The notes below the pieces were generated by a model. That model was not told where the DNA came from. It did not search any database and saw only the letters and a program-made list of their open reading frames with translations. A program made the translations under genes and the position numbers. Positions 1 through 5,109 of a DNA stretch of 5,109 nucleotides are shown piece by piece; the stretch's first letter is position 1; the number at the start of each line of letters is the position of its first letter. The stretch spans positions 1 through 5,109 of the forward strand of contig JAABTA010000085.1 of NCBI GenBank assembly GCA_011390075.1, written 5' to 3'. The stretch is from Helicobacteraceae bacterium (GTDB lineage Bacteria > Campylobacterota > Campylobacteria > Campylobacterales > SZUA-545).

Positions 1-738
1 GTGGATGGACTAGCTCTCTCTTTTGGAGTTGGGGGGGCTCAAGGCGTTATCAATACACCCACTGTCTACAACGCCACTTTTAACATTGCACAATTTTGGG
101 ATGGCAGAGCAAAAGATCTCAAAGCACAAGCCATTGGTCCTATTCACAATCCAATAGAGATGAACACAAGCTTGGAGGAGGTAGCAAAAAAATTAGCCAA
201 AGATAAAACTTTAGTGCAAGCCTTTAATAGAGCATATCAAGATGGTATTACACAAGAGAATATTATTGATGCTATTGTAGAGTTTGAAAAAGCACTGATT
301 ACCCCAGGCTCTCGTTTTGATAAATTTTTGCAAGGAGACTCCAAAGCGCTTTCAAAAAGTGAGCTTGACGGGTACAAACTTTTTAAAAGCCATGGGTGCA
401 TCTCATGTCACAATGGGGTTAATATTGGTGGCAACCTCTATCAAAAATTTGGTATTGTCAAAGAGTATCGAGATGGTGATAATCATCAAGGAAGATTTAA
501 TGTGACTCAAGATGAAGAGGACAGACGCTTTTTTAAAGTCCCCTCCTTGCGAAATATCAGCCAAACCGCTCCTTATCTTCATAGCGGAAGAGTAGATGAG
601 CTTAAAAAAGCTATTGAGATAATGGGGCTCTATCAGTTAGGCAAGAGGCTCTCAGAGGACGAGATAGATAAAATTCATAGCTTCTTGCTGACTCTTGATG
701 GAGAGCTGCCAGCAATTGTAAAGGGCGATCGTGAATAA
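1..738 (+). CDS. Di-haem cytochrome c peroxidase, C-terminal part (5' end cut by window)
   Basis: Periplasmic di-haem c-type peroxidase of the CcpA/MauG family, which reduces H2O2 to water with electrons from small cytochromes c. The visible 245 residues contain FWDGR (32-36), Gln43 and Glu53 at the ten-residue spacing of the catalytic Gln/Glu pair (Q104/E114 in the Pseudomonas enzyme), the second haem site CISCH (133-137, bases 397-411), the PSLRNISQTAPYLHSGR segment (181-197), and Met208 in MGLYQLG as likely axial ligand of the electron-transfer haem. The first CxxCH, which normally lies just before the GVDGL-like start seen here, and the signal peptide are outside the window. The GTG at base 1 is therefore an internal Val codon, not a start; I estimate 80-100 residues are missing. 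Val10 stands where the Pseudomonas enzyme has distal ligand His71. The stop overlaps the next gene by 8 bases. The family call is firm; the physiological electron donor is unknown. Confidence 0.95.
   Translation: MDGLALSFGVGGAQGVINTPTVYNATFNIAQFWDGRAKDLKAQAIGPIHNPIEMNTSLEEVAKKLAKDKTLVQAFNRAYQDGITQENIIDAIVEFEKALITPGSRFDKFLQGDSKALSKSELDGYKLFKSHGCISCHNGVNIGGNLYQKFGIVKEYRDGDNHQGRFNVTQDEEDRRFFKVPSLRNISQTAPYLHSGRVDELKKAIEIMGLYQLGKRLSEDEIDKIHSFLLTLDGELPAIVKGDRE
720..725 (+). promoter_or_regulatory. Ribosome binding site for the GTG-started sensor gene
   Basis: AAAGGG lies 5 bases before the GTG at 731, inside the last codons of the peroxidase gene. It supports the GTG start over the in-frame ATG codons 14 and 15 codons further in, which would cut into the first transmembrane segment. 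Confidence 0.6.
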
Positions 739-3181
739 GCAGAAAAAGACCATTATCTTCTTTGTACTCTTTATGATGGTGCTGCTTTTTTTAGGAGTTT
801 TTATAAATCAGGTCAAAAACCAAGTGCTTGCCAATCTATCTTTTCAAAACTCCATTACAAAAACAAGACTTCTAGATACAGAACTGACAAGCTACTTTTC
901 AAAAATCTACAACTTTTACAACTACGATCTTATAAACAGATCTCAAAAGGAGTTTGCACAGCACCTCCAGAGCATTCAAAAGCATCTGGCTTCTGAGATC
1001 TTACTCAATAAAAATGAGATTTTTGCTTCTCTTGAAATTATTGAGGATAAATTTCAAGAAAAAAAGCGATACCTTGATAAGTTTAAAGCCTACAACGCTA
1101 TCTTAAATAACTCCTACAGGTACCTCTCTGTACTCCACGAAGCGATCTTGCAACGCGGTGAGAGCACAAGAGTTCAAGATAGAGTTTTGCTCGCAAAAAC
1201 CTTTACAAAAATCATGGAACTTAACTTGCAAAAGAAAAGCAAAGAGGAGCTTTTTAAAGCTATTCATCAGTTAGAAAAAGTCCACTCACAAGATCCAACC
1301 TATAAAGAACTTATAGAAGATTTTTTAACCCACGCACACATTGTAATGAGCTACGATGAAAAGCTTAAAGAGATAAAACTAGGAGTGGAAGGCTTGCAGA
1401 TGGATCAAGCCCTCAAAAAGTTTGCCCAACTTACAGATAGCTACTTTCGTATCATTATAAATATAGCCACAGCCATTACAATATTTATGATCTCTTTAGT
1501 GATCATCTTCTCCTTTTTAATTTGGAAATTCTACACAAAACAGATTAATGATAAAAAAGACTTGCGAAGGTTCAAAAGAAGTGTCGAAGAGAGCGACAAT
1601 ATTGTCATTATCACAGATCTCAACAATAAAGTTACTTATGTCAACGACACCTTTGAGAAGATCACAGGCTACACAAAACAAGAGATCTTAGGACACGATC
1701 CAAAGATTATGAGCTCTGGTTTACACACAAAAGAGTTCTATACAGAGCTTAAAAGCTCACTCAATAGAGGGAAAAAGTGGTCGGGAGAGTTTATTAACAA
1801 AAAGAAAGATGGCACCCTCTTTTATGAAAAAACAACCATCACGCCAATTCTCGATGACAACGGCGAAGCTGATAGTTTTATTGCCATCAAGCTTGATGTT
1901 ACCAAAGATAAAGAGTACCAAAAAAGAATCGAGGAAAAAAACAGAGAGATCACTGATAGATACTACACAGACTCCTTAACAAATATTCAAAACACCAATC
2001 GACTGCTAGAAGACTTAGAGGAAAATAATATTGGGCTTCTTCTTTTAGTCAATATTGACAACTTTAATGAATTGCGGTTTTTCTATGGCATAGAGGCATC
2101 AGAAGATCTCTTGATACAAACAGGAGAGCTTCTACGGAGTATTACCCATACAATTGAGGGAAGCTCCCTTTACAAACTTGATAAAGATGAATACTGCATC
2201 TGGAGTGAGAATTTAGGGCTCTTAACAGATATTGAGTCTTTACTAGAAGAGATACACGAAAAGATAGTGAAGCACCCCTTCTATATTAATTCTCAAGAGA
2301 TCTTTATCACAGCAACTTTGGGAGTGAGCTACTACTACTTTACAGAACAGACCAATGTAAACGACTTAATCATCCATGGGGATCTCGCCCATAGATACGC
2401 TAAACAGCATAAACTTCCTTACGCTGTATTTAAGCCAGAAGATAATATGGAAGGATTTTATAGAGAAAACATCATCTGGACACAAAAAACAACCGAAGCT
2501 CTCAAAGAGGGGAGAGTCACAACCTTTTTCCAACCCATTGTGGACAAAGAGGAAAAGATTATTGCCTATGAAACCCTCGTGCGAATAATTGATAATGACG
2601 GCTCTATTATCTCCCCATTTAAGTTTTTAGACATCGCCAAAAAGTCCAACCAGTACACAAAAATTACAAAAGTGGTCATTGAGAAAGCCTTTGAAACTTT
2701 TAAAGAGAGCAAGTATCGTTTCTCCGTAAATATCGATTTTGAAGATATCAACTCCAAAGAGGTGCGAGAACTCCTCCGTTCCAAACTCTCACAGTGTAAA
2801 AAACCTCATAACTTTACAGCAGAGATCTTAGAATCTGATAGCATTAGCAACTATGAAAAAGTAGAAGAGTTTATTAAAGAGCTCAAATCTTTTGGTTGCA
2901 AAGTAGCCATTGATGATTTTGGAAGTGGCTACTCAAATTTTGAAAGAGTGGCAAAACTAGATGTGGATTACATCAAGATTGATGGTTCCATTATCAAAAA
3001 TATCCATAGTAATGAGAGCATGCGAAAAATTGCTGAGTCTATTGTACACTTTGCCAAAAATATTGATAAAGAGGTCATTGGAGAGTTTGTAAGCTCACAA
3101 GAGGTATTTAATGCCTCCAAAGCCCTTGACATTGACTATTTTCAAGGGTATTATTTTAGTGAACCAAAAGAGAGGATATGA
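731..3181 (+). CDS. Membrane PAS-GGDEF-EAL protein, probable c-di-GMP phosphodiesterase
   Basis: Inner-membrane signalling protein of 816 residues. In order: TM1 (about 7-27), an all-helical periplasmic region (28-238), TM2 (about 241-267), PAS (about 280-393) with the NifL-like SSG...GKKWSGEFINKKKDG pattern, a short charged helical linker (393-411), GGDEF-like (about 412-570) and EAL (about 575-815). The GGDEF signature has become DKDEY (484-488), the first metal-binding Asp of the D-x-D motif is Asn441, and no RxxD inhibitory site is visible, so cyclase activity is unlikely. The EAL domain keeps ETLVR (614-618), Asn667, Glu698, DDFGSGYS (728-735), Lys749, Glu785 and Gln805, the full metal and catalytic set, so I infer it hydrolyses c-di-GMP to pGpG. 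The GTG start overlaps the peroxidase by 8 bases and the stop overlaps moaC by 4. The periplasmic part resembles the DAHL all-helical ligand-binding domain (LLDTELTSYF...YNYDLI near 47-68), a tentative call. The PAS cofactor is unknown. Confidence 0.93.
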   Translation: MNKQKKTIIFFVLFMMVLLFLGVFINQVKNQVLANLSFQNSITKTRLLDTELTSYFSKIYNFYNYDLINRSQKEFAQHLQSIQKHLASEILLNKNEIFASLEIIEDKFQEKKRYLDKFKAYNAILNNSYRYLSVLHEAILQRGESTRVQDRVLLAKTFTKIMELNLQKKSKEELFKAIHQLEKVHSQDPTYKELIEDFLTHAHIVMSYDEKLKEIKLGVEGLQMDQALKKFAQLTDSYFRIIINIATAITIFMISLVIIFSFLIWKFYTKQINDKKDLRRFKRSVEESDNIVIITDLNNKVTYVNDTFEKITGYTKQEILGHDPKIMSSGLHTKEFYTELKSSLNRGKKWSGEFINKKKDGTLFYEKTTITPILDDNGEADSFIAIKLDVTKDKEYQKRIEEKNREITDRYYTDSLTNIQNTNRLLEDLEENNIGLLLLVNIDNFNELRFFYGIEASEDLLIQTGELLRSITHTIEGSSLYKLDKDEYCIWSENLGLLTDIESLLEEIHEKIVKHPFYINSQEIFITATLGVSYYYFTEQTNVNDLIIHGDLAHRYAKQHKLPYAVFKPEDNMEGFYRENIIWTQKTTEALKEGRVTTFFQPIVDKEEKIIAYETLVRIIDNDGSIISPFKFLDIAKKSNQYTKITKVVIEKAFETFKESKYRFSVNIDFEDINSKEVRELLRSKLSQCKKPHNFTAEILESDSISNYEKVEEFIKELKSFGCKVAIDDFGSGYSNFERVAKLDVDYIKIDGSIIKNIHSNESMRKIAESIVHFAKNIDKEVIGEFVSSQEVFNASKALDIDYFQGYYFSEPKERI
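3126..3154 (+). promoter_or_regulatory. Candidate sigma70-type promoter for moaC-moaE-mobB-moaD
   Basis: A perfect TTGACA (3126-3131) is followed by exactly 17 bases and then TATTAT (3149-3154), one base from the TATAAT consensus. Transcription would start near 3161, giving a leader of about 17 bases before the moaC ATG at 3178. It lies in the last codons of the EAL gene, so the bases also encode protein (LDIDYFQGYY region) and the match could be chance. Campylobacterota housekeeping promoters usually have a poorly conserved -35 box, so the strong -35 is not by itself proof. Confidence 0.45.
3170..3175 (+). promoter_or_regulatory. Closely spaced ribosome binding site for moaC
   Basis: GAGAGG ends only 2 bases before the ATG at 3178, tighter than the usual 5-9 bases. 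The ATG shares bases with the EAL gene stop (ATGA), so re-initiation by ribosomes finishing the upstream gene may matter. The start is supported by MKLTHLDENN aligning with the remembered N-terminus of E. coli MoaC. Confidence 0.4.
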
Positions 3182-3642
3182 AATTAACCCATTTAGATGA
3201 AAACAATAATCCTAACATGGTAGATGTTGGTGACAAACAAGAGACCACAAGAGTAGCTGTTGCTAAAGGTGAGATCTTTATGTCACCTGGTGCCTTTAGG
3301 GCTATTGTAGAAAACAAAGTAAAAAAAGGTCCTGTCATACAAACAGCTGTTATTGCAGCCATAACGGGTAGTAAACAAACAAGTAGTCTTATCCCTATGT
3401 GCCATCCATTGAATCTAGAAAATGTAAGATGTGATATTATAGAGATAGATAACGGTTTTGAACTGACTGTGACTGCTAAAATTAGCGGTAAAACAGGTGT
3501 AGAGATGGAAGCTTTAACAGGAGTTTCTGTTGGGCTACTCACAATATACGATATGGCAAAGGCTATTGATAAATCTATGGTTATGAGTCATATTAGACTT
3601 ATAAGTAAAAGTGGAGGAAAGAGTGGAGAGTACACAAGATGA
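3178..3642 (+). CDS. moaC: Cyclic pyranopterin monophosphate synthase MoaC
   Basis: Cytoplasmic enzyme of the first step of molybdenum cofactor synthesis: it converts 3',8-cyclo-7,8-dihydro-GTP, made by the radical-SAM protein MoaA, into cyclic pyranopterin monophosphate. The 154 residues span the full usual length. Visible family motifs are MVDVG (14-18), LIPMCHPL (71-78), GKTGVEMEALT (104-114), YDMAKA (124-129) and the C-terminal KSGGKSG (144-150). By spacing, Lys50, His76, Glu109/Glu111, Asp125, Lys128 and Lys144 correspond to the E. coli active-site residues Lys51, His77, Glu112/Glu114, Asp128, Lys131 and Lys147, so the enzyme looks intact. Its start overlaps the EAL gene by 4 bases (ATGA) and its end overlaps moaE by 4 bases. 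MoaA is not encoded in the window. Confidence 0.98.
   Translation: MKLTHLDENNNPNMVDVGDKQETTRVAVAKGEIFMSPGAFRAIVENKVKKGPVIQTAVIAAITGSKQTSSLIPMCHPLNLENVRCDIIEIDNGFELTVTAKISGKTGVEMEALTGVSVGLLTIYDMAKAIDKSMVMSHIRLISKSGGKSGEYTR
3625..3630 (+). promoter_or_regulatory. Ribosome binding site for moaE
   Basis: GGAGAG with an 8-base spacer to the ATG at 3639, inside the 3' end of moaC. It is the best-spaced ribosome site of the cluster and suggests that moaE translation does not depend only on coupling through the ATGA overlap. Confidence 0.55.
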
Positions 3643-4076
3643 TTAAAGTTTATAAAAGACCCCTTAACAAAGAGGAGATTGAGAGAGAGTGGTTTGCAAC
3701 ATTAACAGAGAACCGTAACGGTGCTTTCGTGAGTTTTACAGGCATTATCAAAGAGGAACACAAAATTGAAGGTCTGAGCTTTGATATTCATGAACCAATG
3801 CTCAAAAAGTGGTTTAATGTGTGGGATTCTTATACAAAAGATAATAACTCCAAGCTTTTTATGGCACACTCTAAAGGGGATGTTATGCTAGGAGAGATCT
3901 CATTTATGTGCGCTGTGGCTAGCCCTAAAAGAAGATTTGCTTTAGAGACTATGGATACTTTAGTAGAGGACTTTAAAGCTAATGCTCCTATCTGGAAATA
4001 TGATCTCAAAAATGGTGAACGCGCTTTTGCTTTAGCAAGAAGTCACAAGATAGATGGTAGCGGGCTCTTGGCTTGA
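3639..4076 (+). CDS. moaE: Molybdopterin synthase catalytic subunit MoaE
   Basis: Large subunit of molybdopterin synthase. With thiocarboxylated MoaD it inserts two sulfurs into cyclic pyranopterin monophosphate to form the molybdopterin dithiolene; the complex is a cytoplasmic MoaD2-MoaE2 heterotetramer. The 145 residues cover the family length. NGAFVSFTG (27-35), HSKGDVMLGE (77-86), SPKRRFALE (95-103) and FKANAPIWK (112-120) match the family; Lys113 and Lys120 keep the seven-residue spacing of E. coli Lys119 and Lys126, the catalytic lysines. Lys38 and Lys97 stand where E. coli has Arg39 and His103, while Arg98 matches Arg104. The LSFDIHEPMLKKWF form is the Campylobacterota type as I recall it. 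A GGAGAG ribosome site at 3625-3630, 8 bases before the ATG, supports the start. It overlaps moaC and mobB by 4 bases each. Confidence 0.96.
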   Translation: MIKVYKRPLNKEEIEREWFATLTENRNGAFVSFTGIIKEEHKIEGLSFDIHEPMLKKWFNVWDSYTKDNNSKLFMAHSKGDVMLGEISFMCAVASPKRRFALETMDTLVEDFKANAPIWKYDLKNGERAFALARSHKIDGSGLLA

Positions 4077-4555
4077 AGCAGATTGCTGTCGCCTTTACAG
4101 GAGTTTCAGGCAGTGGTAAAACCACTTTAATTGAAAAGATCTCTACAAGACTTTCCAGTAACTACCGCGTTGTTGTTGTAAAACACGACCCAAAAGAGAA
4201 AGCCCAATTTGACACTCCTGGAAAAGATAGTGATAGATTTTTTAAAAGTGGCGCCGATACAATGGTTGTCTCTCCCAAAAGAACAACTCTATTGAAGCAC
4301 ACAACCTCTAATCTAGAGGGCATACAACAGCTAGCAGGAGCGTATGACTATCTTTTTATAGAAGGTCTCAAAACATTTCCTTTAAAAAGAGTTGGGGTTT
4401 TTAGACAAGAGGTGCAAGAGAGCTATTTTGATTGTATAGACTTGATTGCTTCCAAAGATGTAGATCCATCTTTGCTTCCCAAAGGTCTACAAACAGTAGA
4501 TCTAGACGATATTGATACAATTATAGAATGGATAGATAAACATGGTACAAGTTGA
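4073..4555 (+). CDS. mobB: MobB, GTP-binding molybdopterin-guanine dinucleotide synthesis adapter
   Basis: P-loop protein that binds GTP and assists MobA in attaching GMP to molybdopterin, giving the bis-MGD cofactor of DMSO-reductase-family enzymes; MobB is helpful rather than essential in E. coli. The 160 residues carry a Walker A loop GVSGSGKTT (10-18), VVVVKHDPK (33-41), DTPGKDSDRF (47-56), the KSGAD segment (58-62) and DYLFIEGLK (92-100), matching the E. coli DLILVEGFK segment, followed by VGVFR (107-111). The His-rich stretch after KH in E. coli MobB is replaced by DPKEKAQF. The start is TTG within a TTGA overlap with the moaE stop. No in-frame ATG, GTG or other TTG lies between it and the P-loop, so this start is close to forced. 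No strong ribosome site is visible, pointing to coupling with moaE. MobA, its partner, is not in the window. Confidence 0.92.
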   Translation: MKQIAVAFTGVSGSGKTTLIEKISTRLSSNYRVVVVKHDPKEKAQFDTPGKDSDRFFKSGADTMVVSPKRTTLLKHTTSNLEGIQQLAGAYDYLFIEGLKTFPLKRVGVFRQEVQESYFDCIDLIASKDVDPSLLPKGLQTVDLDDIDTIIEWIDKHGTS

Positions 4556-4763
4556 ATTTTTAGGTCCAATTGGACTCAAACCAATCGAAGCAGATGTTGC
4601 AAATCTTAAGGAGCTATCGCAGTTACTTAAGAAGAAAAAAGAGGTGAAAGCGTGGTTAGAAAACTGTGCTGTGGCTGTCAATGATGAAATTACAAAAGAT
4701 ATCGAAAAAGAGCTCAAATCTGGAGATAAAGTAACTCTCTTACCTCCTGTGTGTGGTGGATAA
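4542..4763 (+). CDS. moaD: Molybdopterin synthase sulfur-carrier subunit MoaD
   Basis: Small ubiquitin-like (beta-grasp) sulfur carrier. Its C-terminal Gly-Gly is adenylated by MoeB and converted to a thiocarboxylate, which donates sulfur inside the MoaD-MoaE synthase. The 73 residues begin MVQVEFLGPIG and end GDKVTLLPPVCGG; the GDKV..LPPV.GG ending matches the E. coli form (GDEV..FPPVTGG). AVAVND (43-48) corresponds to the central AVNQ strand region. The length is slightly below the 81 of E. coli but normal for the family. The ATG lies inside mobB, a 14-base overlap, the largest of the operon, with only a weak GGAT-like ribosome site before it. It is the last gene of the plus-strand run and is followed at once by a convergent gene. 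Confidence 0.95.
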   Translation: MVQVEFLGPIGLKPIEADVANLKELSQLLKKKKEVKAWLENCAVAVNDEITKDIEKELKSGDKVTLLPPVCGG

Positions 4764-5109
4764 TTACAAAGAGTATCTCAGCGCGAATGCCAGACCTATC
4801 TGGTTCTCTTTGATGTCCTCTGTGCCATAACTCGCTGAGATCTCTTGATAGAATTTAGATTTAAAGAAAAATTCACTAGCGAAAATGTAGTCTTTGCTAG
4901 TGGAGTTAATAACTCCCAAAGATGAGCCTAAATAGATACTATCTGGCATTTCAAACCCAAAATCCACATAGGAGACTCCACCTGAGAACTTCATATTTGG
5001 AATCATGTAGTTTCCTAAAAGAGTAAATCCTTGCCTCTTTAGATGCATCCCATAAGAAAGCTCATACTCCAACTCATCCTTGAGTACTATCATCCCAGCC
5101 TCTATAAAG
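4764..5109 (-). CDS. Putative outer-membrane beta-barrel protein, C-terminal part (5' end cut by window)
   Basis: I do not recognise a named family. The reading frame is open from the right edge to TAA (complement of 4764-4766), and the first Met (5091-5093) is preceded in frame by FIEAG up to the edge, so the gene probably starts outside the window. The 109 residues after that Met show alternating polar and hydrophobic stretches rich in Tyr, Phe, Gly and Ser (LEYELSYGMHL, FTLLGNYMI, FSGGVSYVDFGFEM, YQEISASYG) and end in IGLAFALRYSL. This pattern of amphipathic strands with a hydrophobic last strand fits the end of a beta-barrel, although the last residue is Leu, not the usual Phe. An AGAGG five bases before the Met would allow a start there, but that product would have no signal peptide. 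Function and transported substrate are unknown. Confidence 0.6.
   Translation of the reverse strand, partial: FIEAGMIVLKDELEYELSYGMHLKRQGFTLLGNYMIPNMKFSGGVSYVDFGFEMPDSIYLGSSLGVINSTSKDYIFASEFFFKSKFYQEISASYGTEDIKENQIGLAFALRYSL

Noticed and set aside
1..3. GTG at the first base as a start codon of the peroxidase gene
   Set aside because: The protein begins in mid-domain, just after where the first haem motif should be; a product starting here would lack the signal peptide and one haem.
317..505. Short alternative reading frame inside the peroxidase gene; similar ones at 2376-2588 (+), 2566-2784 (-) and 4502-4717 (-)
   Set aside because: All overlap conserved coding sequence in other frames and encode nothing recognisable.
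731..778. Start of the sensor gene at an internal ATG (codon 15 or 16)
   Set aside because: It would remove the basic N-terminus and half of the first transmembrane segment, whereas the GTG at 731 has a well-spaced AAAGGG.
2055..2060. Second TTGACA inside the sensor gene
   Set aside because: The sequence 17 bases later (TTTTTC) is not a -10 box, and the site is far from any gene start.
3156..3542. 128-codon minus-strand reading frame opposite moaC
   Set aside because: It lies wholly antisense to a well-supported moaC, its product is a low-complexity Ser/Thr/Leu-rich chain with no recognisable motif, and no ribosome site was evident.
4775..4841. Nine-base inverted repeat ATCTCAGCG (4775-4783) and CGCTGAGAT (4833-4841)
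   Set aside because: The 49-base loop is long, there is no T-tract, both arms lie in the coding sequence of the minus-strand gene, and about one such match is expected by chance in a window of this size.
1..5109. Mobile elements, CRISPR arrays, tRNA/rRNA genes, riboswitches (including a Moco riboswitch before moaC)
   Set aside because: No transposase, direct-repeat array or RNA-gene sequence was seen, and with the genes overlapping there is no untranslated space for a structured leader.

Overview
The window is compact and AT-rich, with no intergenic stretch longer than a few bases. It reads as chromosome from a Campylobacterota (Epsilonproteobacteria) member, probably a free-living Sulfurimonas, Sulfuricurvum or Sulfurovum type. 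The evidence is the style of the proteins: a MoaE with the SPKRR and FKANAPIWKYDLKNGER segments typical of that group, a di-haem cytochrome c peroxidase, and a membrane-anchored PAS-GGDEF-EAL protein. This assignment rests on recalled sequence character, not on a search.

Layout, left to right. Bases 1-738 hold the C-terminal three quarters of a periplasmic di-haem cytochrome c peroxidase, cut by the left edge. Its stop overlaps the GTG start of an 816-residue inner-membrane c-di-GMP signalling protein (731-3181), with a helical periplasmic sensor, a PAS domain, a degenerate GGDEF and an EAL domain that keeps every catalytic residue. Next comes a molybdenum-cofactor (Moco) cluster: moaC (3178-3642), moaE (3639-4076), mobB (4073-4555) and moaD (4542-4763). 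A convergent minus-strand gene (4764 to the right edge) has the look of the C-terminal part of an outer-membrane beta-barrel protein and abuts the moaD stop with no gap.

All six plus-strand genes overlap their neighbours by 4 to 14 bases, so they could be one translationally coupled transcript. A near-consensus sigma70-type promoter (TTGACA, 17 bases, TATTAT) lies in the last codons of the EAL gene just before moaC, so the Moco genes may also be transcribed independently.

How the genes work together. MoaC makes cyclic pyranopterin monophosphate (with MoaA, not in the window). The MoaD/MoaE synthase adds the dithiolene sulfurs. MobB assists guanylation of the finished cofactor. No molybdoenzyme is present. 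The peroxidase removes periplasmic H2O2 and the EAL protein most likely degrades c-di-GMP in response to a periplasmic and/or PAS-sensed cue; their functional link to Moco synthesis is unproven. I see no mobile element, CRISPR array, RNA gene or clear terminator. The genes are recognisable families; the unusual points are the gene order, the internal promoter, the lost GGDEF site, and a missing distal-His position in the peroxidase.
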